From Pantanalinema rosaneae (GTDB lineage: Bacteria; Cyanobacteriota; Cyanobacteriia; Leptolyngbyales; Leptolyngbyaceae), in contig NZ_JBLZFZ010000012.1 of the NCBI RefSeq assembly GCF_050753385.1, positions 84,828 through 148,827 of the forward strand: a DNA stretch of 64,000 bases, given 5' to 3'. Shown here one piece after another: positions 16,625 through 25,672 of this stretch. Position numbers and translations under genes: made by a program. The notes under the pieces are model-generated. The model saw only the letters and a program-made list of their open reading frames with translations. It did no database searches and was not told the origin of the DNA. How positions within the stretch are numbered: the first letter of the stretch is position 1; the number at the start of each line of letters is the position of its first letter.

Positions 16625-17752
16625 ATGTCTGACTTCCTTCCACCCGATTCCTTAATTCCCCCATCCCGGCAGGACAGTTTAGGCACGATCCTGCATTCCA
16701 TTCGGCAACCGACCACGATCGCGTTAGTGGCTTCCCTCGGGGTGCATGGCTTGTTCCTCGCAGGCTTACCATTTCTATCGTCGGTGCAATCGAAACAGCC
16801 GCAAGAACAAGAAACGGTGCAACTGATTGAACTGAGCCCAGCCGAACAAAGTCGGTTGCCATCTGCGGCGCTGAGTCAGGCGTTTCCCGCCCCAATGGTG
16901 ACACCCCAAACACCGACCTCTCAGGCGGTACCCAACCCTGCAACTCAAACAGACACAGAGGATGCTCCGCTCTATGACTTTCCCCTGATACCGCCGCCTC
17001 CAGTCGTGAACTATCCGCCTGAGTTAGCGGCTCCATTGCCAGCCAGACGGGCACCCTTAACGTTTCAGGATATCCCCGCTTTAAAGAAATCCCAACCGGC
17101 TGAGCAGCCTGAACCTGAAAAAACAGCGGCAGCAGAAGCAGAAACCGTTCCTCCCCAGCCGGAGCAAACCGAACCACAGCCAGCCCCTTCGGCGGCGGAT
17201 TTGCAGTCTGAGGATCTAACGCGATCGACGAGACGCAGACTTGATGCGGCAACGGTGGCTCGTATTCAACAGGAGGAAAAGCAGGAGCAAGCGGCGGCGC
17301 AACAGCAAGCCTATTTGCAGGAGATGTATGGCACGTTTAATGCGGGAGATGCCAGTCTGGAAGCCTATAAAAAGAATATGGAGAGCTTAACGGATAGTGC
17401 CAAAAACCTGTCAGGTAAGCTGGATTGGCAACTGCCGGACAAGGAAGAGAAGCAACAAATGGAAGCGGAAATTGCCAAGCTCTACCCATCCGAAGCCTGT
17501 TCCTTTAAGCCGAAGGCGGCTGAAGTGCAGGTGGCAGCGATCGTGCAACCAGACGGTAAACTCGCGGGTGACAAGCCCTATCTGGTGCTTTCTTCTGGCT
17601 ACAAAGGGTTGGATAAAGTTGCCCTGGAGTATATTGCCAAAAAAGAGTTTAAGTCAGAGAAAGACGTGCAATTTTTACTGTTTAAGCTGCCCTTCCCAGC
17701 GGCAGAAGCCGTTTGTCCCCCTGTTGCCGCAGAGAGTAAACCCGCTTCTTAA
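16625..17752 (+). CDS. TonB-like inner-membrane protein with Pro/Glu-rich periplasmic region
   Basis: 375 residues from ATG 16625; the frame is open further upstream but low in complexity. A single membrane helix (about 33-55, TTIALVASLGVHGLFLAGLP) is followed by a long Pro/Gln/Glu/Ala-rich stretch (about 75-215) that could span the periplasm. A compact C-terminal domain has CSFKPKAAEVQVAAIVQPDG and a TonB-like strand pattern. TonB couples the proton gradient to outer-membrane receptors, but no exbB/exbD or receptor gene is adjacent. The match is by architecture more than by sequence. Confidence 0.7.
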   Translation: MSDFLPPDSLIPPSRQDSLGTILHSIRQPTTIALVASLGVHGLFLAGLPFLSSVQSKQPQEQETVQLIELSPAEQSRLPSAALSQAFPAPMVTPQTPTSQAVPNPATQTDTEDAPLYDFPLIPPPPVVNYPPELAAPLPARRAPLTFQDIPALKKSQPAEQPEPEKTAAAEAETVPPQPEQTEPQPAPSAADLQSEDLTRSTRRRLDAATVARIQQEEKQEQAAAQQQAYLQEMYGTFNAGDASLEAYKKNMESLTDSAKNLSGKLDWQLPDKEEKQQMEAEIAKLYPSEACSFKPKAAEVQVAAIVQPDGKLAGDKPYLVLSSGYKGLDKVALEYIAKKEFKSEKDVQFLLFKLPFPAAEAVCPPVAAESKPAS

Positions 17753-17908
17753 CAGATTTAGCACTGCCTCTGTTGAGTAAACCCACACTGTAACGGCTCC
17801 AAATATCGCTGGTAAGGGAGCAAAATTGTTCCTATTACGTGGAGTTATGGGCAATCTAGCTAGAGTCCTCAGCGAAAGCCCCTCTAGCTAACACTGTAAC
17901 CGTGCACC

Positions 17909-20092
17909 ATGACTAAGACTGCGGCTAGCAAACGTGTGTTTCCCTTACAGCTAGTGCTGATTACCCCCTTTGTGCTACAAATTTTTGGCGCTGTCGCTTT
18001 AGTAGGCTACCTTTCATTCCGGAATGGACAGAAGGCGGTGAATGATTTAGCCAATCAACTTATGCAGCGTACCAGCAATACGGTTGATCAACATCTTGAT
18101 GCCTATTTATCCACTCCCCATAAGCTGAGCCAGATGAATGCCGAAGCCATTCGGATGGGGGTGTTAGATGTTCACAATCGCCAAGTGGCGGGTCAATACT
18201 TTTGGCAGCAAATGCAGGCGTATGATGTCACCTTTATTGGATATGGTCTCACAAATGGCAATGGGGTTGGAGCCATTCGGTATGATGGCAAAACGCTCAC
18301 GATCGACGATTGGCAAAACCAACCACTGAAAAATGCTATCACCTATGCCACAAGCCCCCAGGGGGAGCGGACGAGGATTGTAGGGGTGTATGATTACAAC
18401 CACTTCAAAGAAAGTTGGTATGCCGATCCCTTAAAAGCCAATCAACCAATTTGGGGTAAGGTGTATGTTTGGAATTCTCCCTATGGGCCGTATATCAGTG
18501 CCTCAGCCGGTCGCCCGATCTACAGCTCCCAAAACCAGTTGCTCGGGGTAGTAGGTACGGATATTCATCTTTTGAAGTTGAGTGACTACTTACGCCAACT
18601 GACAGCCAGCACTTCAGGGCAAATTTTTGTCATTGATCGAGATGGCCTGTTAATTGCCAATTCGGCCGCTAGCGAACCATTTATTCTAGTCGGTGACGAA
18701 ATTCAGCGATTACCAGCTACTAATAGTCCTGATCCAGAGTTGCAAGGAATTGCGAAACAACTCCATCAACACTTTCAGCAGTTCCAAACCATTACTGAAC
18801 CCCAAGCCTTGCAAGTGAAGTGGCGGGGAGAACCCTATTTTGCTCAAGTCACCCCCTGGCGAGATCAGTATGGCTTAGATTGGTTGGTGGTTGTGAGTGT
18901 GCCGGAACAGGCATTTATGTCCCAAATTAACGACAACACCCGCACAACGATTTTCCTCTGTCTCGCCGCTTTAGGGGTGGCTACCTTAATGGGGTGGTTT
19001 ACCTCACGGTGGATTACTCGCTCCATTCTGCACCTGAATCAAGCCAGTCAAGCGATCGCGGCAGGTAATCTAGATGAAACGGTTGCCAATAGCCAGATTC
19101 AGGAGTTGAATACCCTGGCGGATTCCTTTAATCACATGGCGGGGCAATTGCGGGAGTCGTTTATTGCGTTGGAAACGAGCAACTCTGAGTTAGAAGATCG
19201 GGTGGAACAACGAACGATCGCCCTCAAGACCGCTTTAACTGAACTGCATCAAACCCAAGCCCAGGTGATCCAAAGCGAAAAAATGTCCAGCTTAGGGCAA
19301 CTGGTGGCAGGAGTCGCTCACGAAATCAACAATCCCGTCAATTTTATTCATGGCAACCTGCTCCATGTGCAGCAGTATACGCAGGACTTGTTGAACTTCA
19401 TTCATCTGTATCAAACCCATTATCCTGACCCCAGACCTGAGATTACCGCCGCCGCCGATGAGATGGATCTGGAGTTTATGCAAGCCGATCTGCCTAAAAC
19501 GCTAACTTCAATGAAAATAGGTACCGATCGCATCCGGCAGATTGTGTTGTCGCTGCGTAACTTCTCCCGCATGGATGAAGCCGAAATTAAGCCGGTGGAT
19601 ATTCATGAAGGTATTGATAGTACCTTGTTGATTCTGCAACATCGGCTGAAAGCCCGCTCAGATCGTCCTGAGATCGAGGCGATAAAACACTATGGCACGT
19701 TGCCGTTAGTCGAGTGTTATGCCGGACAACTGAATCAGGTGTTTATGAACATTCTCACAAATGCGATCGATGCCCTGGACGAACACATTGGGCTGCCTGA
19801 AACAGCACGTTTAGCCCCACAGATTACGCTCAGCACCACAATGATTGATGTGGAATGGGTACAAATTAGCCTGGCGGATAATGGCCCTGGGATTCCCAAA
19901 CCGCTTCAACAACGCATTTTTGATCCCTTTTTCACCACCAAACCGATCGGTAAGGGCACAGGCATGGGCATGTCCATCAGTTACCAAATTATCACCGAAA
20001 AACACGGTGGGAGATTGGAATGTGTTTCCCAACTGGGGGCAGGCACAGAATTTATCATTCAGATCCCTGTCCGACGGCAGGCGATCGCTTAA
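17909..20092 (+). CDS. Membrane sensor histidine kinase (Cache-HAMP-HisKA-HATPase)
   Basis: 727 residues. Order: membrane helix at about 12-33; large extracytoplasmic double-Cache-type domain to about 345 (GVVGTDIHLLKLSDYL and GQIFVIDRDGLLIAN are typical); second helix about 350-368; HAMP region about 370-420; coiled coil; then the kinase. The H-box is GVAHEINNPVNF with phospho-acceptor His471. ATPase motifs are N-box NILTNAIDAL, G1 DNGPGIP and G2 GKGTGMGMSIS. The form with EINNPVNF is common in cyanobacterial and proteobacterial kinases. No response regulator gene is adjacent. The ligand, probably a small organic molecule by Cache type, is not identifiable. Confidence 0.93.
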   Translation: MTKTAASKRVFPLQLVLITPFVLQIFGAVALVGYLSFRNGQKAVNDLANQLMQRTSNTVDQHLDAYLSTPHKLSQMNAEAIRMGVLDVHNRQVAGQYFWQQMQAYDVTFIGYGLTNGNGVGAIRYDGKTLTIDDWQNQPLKNAITYATSPQGERTRIVGVYDYNHFKESWYADPLKANQPIWGKVYVWNSPYGPYISASAGRPIYSSQNQLLGVVGTDIHLLKLSDYLRQLTASTSGQIFVIDRDGLLIANSAASEPFILVGDEIQRLPATNSPDPELQGIAKQLHQHFQQFQTITEPQALQVKWRGEPYFAQVTPWRDQYGLDWLVVVSVPEQAFMSQINDNTRTTIFLCLAALGVATLMGWFTSRWITRSILHLNQASQAIAAGNLDETVANSQIQELNTLADSFNHMAGQLRESFIALETSNSELEDRVEQRTIALKTALTELHQTQAQVIQSEKMSSLGQLVAGVAHEINNPVNFIHGNLLHVQQYTQDLLNFIHLYQTHYPDPRPEITAAADEMDLEFMQADLPKTLTSMKIGTDRIRQIVLSLRNFSRMDEAEIKPVDIHEGIDSTLLILQHRLKARSDRPEIEAIKHYGTLPLVECYAGQLNQVFMNILTNAIDALDEHIGLPETARLAPQITLSTTMIDVEWVQISLADNGPGIPKPLQQRIFDPFFTTKPIGKGTGMGMSISYQIITEKHGGRLECVSQLGAGTEFIIQIPVRRQAIA

Positions 20093-20097
20093 ATTAA

Positions 20098-21102
20098 TTA
20101 GCGTCCCCAGCGAAACACAGCCGCACCCCAGGTGAGCCCTGCTCCAAAGCCAGAGGTGACGATCGTATCCCCAACCTTTACCCTACCCTGCCGGACTTCG
20201 GCATCCAGGGCTAACGGAATCGAAGCGGCAGAGGTATTGCCATACTGCGCCAGATTACTGATAACTTTTTCGGCAGGAATTTTCAAGCGATCGGCCACGG
20301 CATCCAGAATCCGTTGATTGGCTTGATGCAACAGTAACCAATCCACCTGCTCAACACTTAGATTGGCGCGGAAGAGAGCTTTTTCAATCACCTCTGGGAC
20401 TCGCCGTACCGCAAACCGATACACTTCCTGTCCATTCATCGTAATCGGGGTAAAGCGACCCTGCCCGACCTCGACTCCCTCTAGCAGCACTTGCGGTTCC
20501 GGCTGAAACGCCAGATTTAAATACTTATTCTGAGTGCCATCACTCCGGAGTTCAAACCCAAGTAGCTGATCGCGATCGTTGGCCTGTAAAACCACTGCCC
20601 CAGCACCATCCCCAAACAGGATACAGGTGCGGCGATCGCTCCAATCCACCCAACGCGATAGAACATCAGCCCCAATCAGCAGAATATTTTGATAGGTACC
20701 CGTCTGGATAAACTGTGCCGCTGTCACCAAGCCAAACACAAAACCCGAGCAAGCCGCCGTCAGGTCGAAGGCAACCGCCCGGGATGCTCCCAACGCCGCC
20801 TGCACCAGACTGGCAGTGCCGAATAGATCATCGGGTGTCGAGGTTGCCAGAATGATTAAATCCAGATCGGTCGCGGCGATACCTGCCATGGCGATCGCGG
20901 CAGCACCGGCCTGAGTTGCCAGGGTCGTTAACGACTCGGTGGAGTTGGCTAACCGCCGACAGCGAATGCCAGTACGAGTGGCAATCCATTCATCAGAGGT
21001 TTCAACGAGTTGACTGAGTTGCTGGTTGTCGAGCGCAGTAATGGGTGCTGCCGCCCCACTGCCGGTCACTGCAATGCCGACTCCGGGTTGTTTCAATGCC
21101 AT
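20098..21102 (-). CDS. fabH: 3-oxoacyl-ACP synthase III
   Basis: 334 residues. It condenses acetyl-CoA with malonyl-ACP to start type II fatty-acid synthesis. The triad is intact: Cys118 in DLTAACSGF, His259 in LLHQANQRI and Asn289 in YGNTSAAS. The N-terminal SDEWIATRTGIRCRR is also characteristic. It lies 96 bases behind plsX on the same strand, the conserved plsX-fabH order. It is convergent with the histidine kinase, whose stop is only 5 bases away. The usual next gene, fabD, is not here. Confidence 0.97.
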   Translation of the reverse strand: MALKQPGVGIAVTGSGAAAPITALDNQQLSQLVETSDEWIATRTGIRCRRLANSTESLTTLATQAGAAAIAMAGIAATDLDLIILATSTPDDLFGTASLVQAALGASRAVAFDLTAACSGFVFGLVTAAQFIQTGTYQNILLIGADVLSRWVDWSDRRTCILFGDGAGAVVLQANDRDQLLGFELRSDGTQNKYLNLAFQPEPQVLLEGVEVGQGRFTPITMNGQEVYRFAVRRVPEVIEKALFRANLSVEQVDWLLLHQANQRILDAVADRLKIPAEKVISNLAQYGNTSAASIPLALDAEVRQGRVKVGDTIVTSGFGAGLTWGAAVFRWGR

Positions 21103-21198
21103 GCTCTATCCGTCACGGGGTAATTAATCGGTGGCAATTGGGAATGAACGGGTAATGAGTCACTATCAACTCTGCATTCCCAATCGTGAGGTTGCGGC

Positions 21199-22248
21199 TC
21201 AGCTATCCGTGGACTGACCACTGACGGCGGAGGGGCGCGAGTTTTTGTGATACTTTGCCTGAATTCGCTCTAACACTTGATGGTCAACGGCTTCCTTGGC
21301 TAAGCGAATGGCGTTGAAAATGCTCGGTGACTGAGAGCTACCGTGACTAATAATGCAAATTCCGGCAACTCCCAGCAGCAACCCACCCCCATGTTCGGCA
21401 TGATCCATCCGTTGTTTGATCCGCTTCAGGTTAGGTTTTAACAGGGATACGCCCATTTTGCCATGCAAGCCTTGTGGGAGTTCTTCCCGGAGGATTTGCA
21501 GTGCCAGTTCTCCGATCGCCTCCGCAAACTTCAGCAACACGTTCCCGACAAAGCCATCACAGACAATCACATCAAACTTACCGGACAGCACATCCCGTCC
21601 TTCGGCGTTGCCAATGAATTGAATTTGCGAGTTCTTCTCCAGCAACTCGTAAGTGCGGAGTGCCAAATCATTTCCTTTGCTGGCTTCCTCGCCAATATTC
21701 AGCAAGCCGACTTGAGGCTGGTCATTGCCCAACACATATTGGGAATAGATACTGCCCATCAGCGCAAACTGTTCGAGAAACTTCGGACGGCAATCTACAT
21801 TAGCACCGACATCTAGCACTAATACGGGTTTCCCTGCAATGATGGTTGGCAATACCGCCCCGATCGCCGGACGATCAATGCCTCGTAACCGCCCTAATCG
21901 GAGCAAGGCGGCTGCCATCGCGGCTCCAGAATGTCCTGCCGAAACCACGGCATCTGCCTGCTTCTGCTTTACCAAATCCATCGCTACATTGATCGATGCT
22001 TTGGGTTTACGTCGTAAGGCTGAAAGGGGTTCCTCTTCCATTTCAACCACGCCCTCGGCGGGCACAATTTCCAGGGGGCAGGAGGTCGTATGTCGTTCTA
22101 GACATGCTTTAATTCGGTCGGGATCGCCTACCAGCAACACATCCACGCCCAGTTCCTCTTGGGCTCTGAGCGCTCCAGTGACTATTTCCGCTGGGGCATG
22201 ATCCCCACCCATTGCATCAATCGCTATTCGCGCTCGCGTTGATCCCAT
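21199..22248 (-). CDS. plsX: Phosphate acyltransferase PlsX
   Basis: 349 residues. It makes acyl-phosphate from acyl-ACP, the donor for glycerol-3-phosphate acylation by PlsY. Visible hallmarks are IAIDAMGGDHAPAEIV at the N-terminus, SAGHSGAAMAAAL, VLDVGANVDCRP, GLLNIGEEASKGN, VCDGFVGNVLLK and HAEHGGGLLLGVAGICIISHGSS. Length is normal for the family. It leads the plsX-fabH pair, linking phospholipid and fatty-acid initiation. Confidence 0.96.
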   Translation of the reverse strand: MGSTRARIAIDAMGGDHAPAEIVTGALRAQEELGVDVLLVGDPDRIKACLERHTTSCPLEIVPAEGVVEMEEEPLSALRRKPKASINVAMDLVKQKQADAVVSAGHSGAAMAAALLRLGRLRGIDRPAIGAVLPTIIAGKPVLVLDVGANVDCRPKFLEQFALMGSIYSQYVLGNDQPQVGLLNIGEEASKGNDLALRTYELLEKNSQIQFIGNAEGRDVLSGKFDVIVCDGFVGNVLLKFAEAIGELALQILREELPQGLHGKMGVSLLKPNLKRIKQRMDHAEHGGGLLLGVAGICIISHGSSQSPSIFNAIRLAKEAVDHQVLERIQAKYHKNSRPSAVSGQSTDS

Positions 22249-22406
22249 TGGTTCAAGTTATAGAAGCCTTAAAAGTCAAACATGCGGGTTTTCACCTCGC
22301 AATCCCATTGTTGACCAAAATGCTCCTTTTGTCATTTACTTAGCGTTAACTGGCAGGAATAACGGCAGGGTATGCCGTGGCAGTGAATTGGCGCGGAGCC
22401 ATCCTA

Positions 22407-22574
22407 CTATCGGTTCCAAATGCCCTGGATCTGACCACTTTCTGGGCGAGAGGTAGATTGGTTTAGCTCAGGTTCTGGGGTTGGAGCGACGTAAACTAAC
22501 GCTAAGACAATCAAACTGATGGCTAAAAAACCAACTTCCGCAGTTTTCACTAATTCAGATTGGATTGTGCGCAT
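22407..22574 (-). CDS. Small single-pass membrane protein (tentative)
   Basis: 55 residues from ATG 22574 (MRTIQSELVKTAEVGF...). One strong membrane helix (VGFLAISLIVLALVYVA) is followed by a Pro/Glu/Ser-rich tail. The codon pattern and the helix-plus-acidic-tail layout resemble the many small thylakoid or plasma-membrane proteins of cyanobacteria, but I cannot match it to a known photosystem subunit. It is in the gap upstream of plsX, on the same strand. Confidence 0.45.
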   Translation of the reverse strand: MRTIQSELVKTAEVGFLAISLIVLALVYVAPTPEPELNQSTSRPESGQIQGIWNR

Positions 22575-22756
22575 TGCTGAGGAGCATCTCCTGGCTAGAG
22601 CGAGAGATTGAATCAACTAATTTCTTGATCTTAGGTAGCGCCATCCTGAAACACATCCGCTTTTAGGTATAGACGAATACGTCGATTAGGTGAACTCTCC
22701 TGTCACAATAGTTCACCCAATTGGGGGATTTTGCTCAAGGTTAACGGTAATTTTGA

Positions 22757-23434
22757 CTAACTTAATGCGATCGCCTGAAGGCATTGTTCTATGGGTAACC
22801 GTTGTGCCATTGCCTGAACTAAGGTGGCATGGGCGGTTGCCTGGTCTTTTAAGATCGTTTTGGCTCGGAGCAGTGCCCACCGTTCAGCCTGGTCACAGGC
22901 GGTAGGAGTCAGTCCCTGTTGGCGTAAAACGGCTCTCAAAACCTGGAGATCGTCCTTACCCCCCTGCACATCCCCATAGGTCAGCGATTCGGCAGCGATC
23001 CCTGCCATCCAGACGGTACAGTAGCGATCGAGTACAGAGGTGGTACTAGCCGCACCAGGGCGTAATGTCTGCTCTAACTCTTGGGCATCCACCTGTACGC
23101 CTGCCTGTCCTTGATGACCCTGGCGGAAGGCTTCCCAGGCACTTAAGCTGTAGCCTGTAATCGGGATACCTAAATGATGGGCAACCAGAAAATGCCCCGC
23201 TTCATGATGAACGATGCGAGTGCGGTACTGTGCCGAAAAGCGGGCGATGCCATCCAGCAGTAAAGTTGCTCCCTGTCCCTGCCAACTCAGGGTATCTAAG
23301 GTGGCGATGCCGAGTGCCCCTGCCGTCGCGATCGCGGGCACTAGAGGCGATAAATGCACGATCGGTCCCAGTAGACTTGCCATCGTGACCGTGAAAATAG
23401 AAATTGCAATCAGATTCAGAGACAACTGGCTCAT
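22757..23434 (-). CDS. Membrane-associated M41-like zinc peptidase domain protein
   Basis: 226 residues from ATG 23434; an upstream TTG at 23455 is possible. Two N-terminal hydrophobic segments (about 3-30 and 32-50) lead to a zinc-binding HEAGHFLVAHHLG (HExxH). The segment after it (PITGYSLSAWEAFRQG) and GIAAESLTYGDVQGGKDDLQVL match the protease half of FtsH, where GxxAE and GxxxD supply the third ligand region. No AAA ATPase domain is present, so this is a stand-alone FtsH-type peptidase domain of the kind annotated as ATP-dependent Zn protease in cyanobacteria. Whether it is proteolytically active is unknown. Confidence 0.85.
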   Translation of the reverse strand: MSQLSLNLIAISIFTVTMASLLGPIVHLSPLVPAIATAGALGIATLDTLSWQGQGATLLLDGIARFSAQYRTRIVHHEAGHFLVAHHLGIPITGYSLSAWEAFRQGHQGQAGVQVDAQELEQTLRPGAASTTSVLDRYCTVWMAGIAAESLTYGDVQGGKDDLQVLRAVLRQQGLTPTACDQAERWALLRAKTILKDQATAHATLVQAMAQRLPIEQCLQAIALS

Positions 23435-23642
23435 AGCAGAGAGAGCATCTGGCAATTAAGGTCAATCCCTAGTGTAACGGATTGTTAACTGCCAACTAAT
23501 CTCTACTTAGGAGATCTCTGAGAAAGATCTTTCCTCTGTACGGGTTTAGCCCTCGGTAGATGATCTCTGACCGATCGCACAGAGGATTGACCGAATGCCA
23601 AACCCCTACGATTTGTGGGTATAAATTCTTTTGAAAACGAAT

Positions 23643-24419
23643 TTATTTTTGTCTGGCGCGGTAAAACGTCTTCAAGCTATGAATATCGCCAACGTAGCGC
23701 CAATGCCAGGGTTCGTAGCTCACTCCCTGGCGATTACCTTGAGGAAACGATAGTTCAAAGCTATAGTGGGCAGCATTTGCCTGTAGCCATTGAAACGCGG
23801 CGGTCTGCTCGAAACTCTCGCTTAAATCTACCGATGGTACGCTGCCATCCCCAATATCGATCGCATAGCCTGTGTGGTGTTCACTATAACCGGGAGGGGC
23901 ACTGACCTTAGCGCGTTCGGTCGCAACCTGTCCACGCTCTGCCTTTTTACCAAAAAATAAGTAGTCCTGGTCATGTTTAGAGCGAAACCCCGATAGGGGC
24001 ACCAGGCTCACACCATCGGCTTGAGCGGCGGCGGCCATTGCCTGAAAAGCCGTTGCAGCACTTTTACGCAGCATGATGTCTCTGGCAACAGGGGCTAGTT
24101 CATCGGCGGGGGCTTCTGAATAAGCATAATGCCCTAGTAGAGTATCACTGGTGGGAGCGGCGGCACTGTTCGCTGGGGTAGTCGCTGAAGCGGCAGGTTG
24201 AGGTTGACTACTCGGAGCGGCGATTGGGGGATTTGCCTGAGCCGAATCCGTTGATGGCGGCTGCCGGAGTTGGAGGGACACGATTACCCCAGACACCATG
24301 GCTACAATCGCCACAGCGCTTAAGCCACCGATCAGTCCGACTCGATTTGATTTGGGCTTAACCGCGACATCTGGAGTTTCCCGGAACGCGATCGGAATAT
24401 CGTCCATCGAAGGATTCAT
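23643..24419 (-). CDS. D-alanyl-D-alanine carboxypeptidase, VanY/LdcB type
   Basis: 258 residues from ATG 24419; ATG 24407 is also possible. One membrane anchor (about 27-48) is followed by a Pro/Ala/Ser/Gln-rich linker and then an M15 peptidase domain. Zinc and catalytic residues are visible: LSGFRSKHDQDYLF, YSEHHTGYAIDIGDG (His, Asp ligands) and EPWHWRYVGD (Glu, His). The enzyme trims the terminal D-Ala or a tetrapeptide of peptidoglycan in the periplasm. It is divergent from the AEC transporter gene across a 309-base gap. Confidence 0.9.
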   Translation of the reverse strand: MNPSMDDIPIAFRETPDVAVKPKSNRVGLIGGLSAVAIVAMVSGVIVSLQLRQPPSTDSAQANPPIAAPSSQPQPAASATTPANSAAAPTSDTLLGHYAYSEAPADELAPVARDIMLRKSAATAFQAMAAAAQADGVSLVPLSGFRSKHDQDYLFFGKKAERGQVATERAKVSAPPGYSEHHTGYAIDIGDGSVPSVDLSESFEQTAAFQWLQANAAHYSFELSFPQGNRQGVSYEPWHWRYVGDIHSLKTFYRARQK

Positions 24420-24728
24420 AGCTTTCGCTGCCTTTCCCGCTGTACTTACCTTATCCAATCGTTTTACTCCTGCGCCGAAGGCAATCTACCACGACTCACT
24501 AACTACGAATTGTAGACTGGTCTGATTTATATCAAAGTTTTCCCACTCAGGCTATAGAAACTTACCCCTCAGTTACCCATGAACAATCTGTCTATGCCTG
24601 GGATTAGTAAATAGTGGGGACTCCACCCGTTATTACCTACCAGCCACCACTATATCTCCCCCATCTCCCCCATCTCCCCTATCTTTCCCATCTCCCAAAC
24701 TCTTGCCATTTATCTCTCTATCCTAACT
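24420..24728. other. Divergent intergenic region with tandem repeat
   Basis: This 309-base region separates the VanY-type gene (-) from the AEC transporter gene (+). Its right half holds the CCCCCATCT tandem repeat listed separately; the left half shows no gene or recognisable regulatory fold. Promoters for both flanking genes must lie here. Confidence 0.5.
24653..24706. repeat. Tandem CTCCCCCATCTCCCC repeat
   Basis: About three to four copies of a 9-base unit (ATCTCCCCC, with variants CTATCTTTC and CCATCTCCC) lie just upstream of the AEC transporter. This is the cleanest copy of the family that also occurs near 10484, 14780, 26121 and 36716. Confidence 0.8.
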
Positions 24729-25664
24729 ATGTCGATCGTGAACCTGCTAACTATCTATACTCCTTTAGTAGGTTGGACTGGAGTGGGCTGGCTATTGGGT
24801 CGATGGCTACCCAAATCTACGCCGGTCTATCTGGGCAAATTTTTGTTTCGGTTTGGTGTACCTTTAGGCATCTTTGCCTTCCTCCGTCATACCCAAATTT
24901 CCTGGTCGTTATGGCTGGCTCCCGTTACAGCCTGGAGTGCGATCGCTCTGGGTGCAGGATTGTCTGCGATCGCCCTGCGGTGGTGGCGACCTCAATTGCA
25001 GACGCAACCGGGCTGGAATCAGCGCACTCAGGGGAGTTTTGTCCTAGCTACGATGTTTGGCAATACGGGGTATATTGGCTTTCCCGTTTCTCTGACCTTA
25101 GTGGGAACGGAGTATTTTGCCTGGGCGCTGTTTTATGACCTATTGGGGTCAACGCTGGGAGCCTATGGATTAGGAGTTGCTCTAGCCGCCCGGTTTAGCG
25201 ATCGTCCCCATCATCCTGGGCAGGCGTTTCAGGCGTTACTCCGCAATCCTGCCCTGGGGAGTTTTGGAGTTGGGCTAATCTGCCGGGACGTGCCGCTACC
25301 CGCGATCGTCGAAACCGCCTTACAGGGGGTCGCCTGGGGAGCGATCTCCTTGTCCTTGGTCTTAGTGGGTATGCGGTTAAGTCAGTTAACCTCCCTAAAA
25401 AAATTGCGGACGGCGTTAATTAGCGTCAATATTAAAATGCTGCTAGTGCCGTTAATTCTGGGAACTGGGCTGTGGCTTCTGGGAGTGACGGGCTTAGAGC
25501 ATCGGGTAATTTTATTACAAATGGCGATGCCACCTGCTTTTGCTACCTTGGTGATTGCGGAAGCCTACGAACTGGATCAAGAATTAGCCGTGACCGCGAT
25601 CGCGATCGGGTGTCTGGAACTATTGATTCTGTTACCGATCTGGCTCTGGCTATTTAGCGGCTAA
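24729..25664 (+). CDS. AEC family transporter (auxin efflux carrier type)
   Basis: 311 residues with about ten hydrophobic helices across the whole length. The family pattern is visible: an N-terminal PLVGWTGVGWLLGRWLP, the mid-region FVLATMFGNTGYIGFPVSL with the conserved Asn-x2-Gly, and a C-terminal MAMPPAFATLVIAEAY. AEC proteins export or exchange small organic anions such as malate. The substrate here is unknown. It ends 8 bases from the convergent rimI gene. Confidence 0.9.
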   Translation: MSIVNLLTIYTPLVGWTGVGWLLGRWLPKSTPVYLGKFLFRFGVPLGIFAFLRHTQISWSLWLAPVTAWSAIALGAGLSAIALRWWRPQLQTQPGWNQRTQGSFVLATMFGNTGYIGFPVSLTLVGTEYFAWALFYDLLGSTLGAYGLGVALAARFSDRPHHPGQAFQALLRNPALGSFGVGLICRDVPLPAIVETALQGVAWGAISLSLVLVGMRLSQLTSLKKLRTALISVNIKMLLVPLILGTGLWLLGVTGLEHRVILLQMAMPPAFATLVIAEAYELDQELAVTAIAIGCLELLILLPIWLWLFSG

Positions 25665-25672
25665 ATCAATCG

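Noticed and set aside
24614..25138. Plus-strand frame overlapping the start of the AEC transporter
   Set aside because: Its first part is translation of the tandem repeat and the rest is a shifted frame of the transporter gene.
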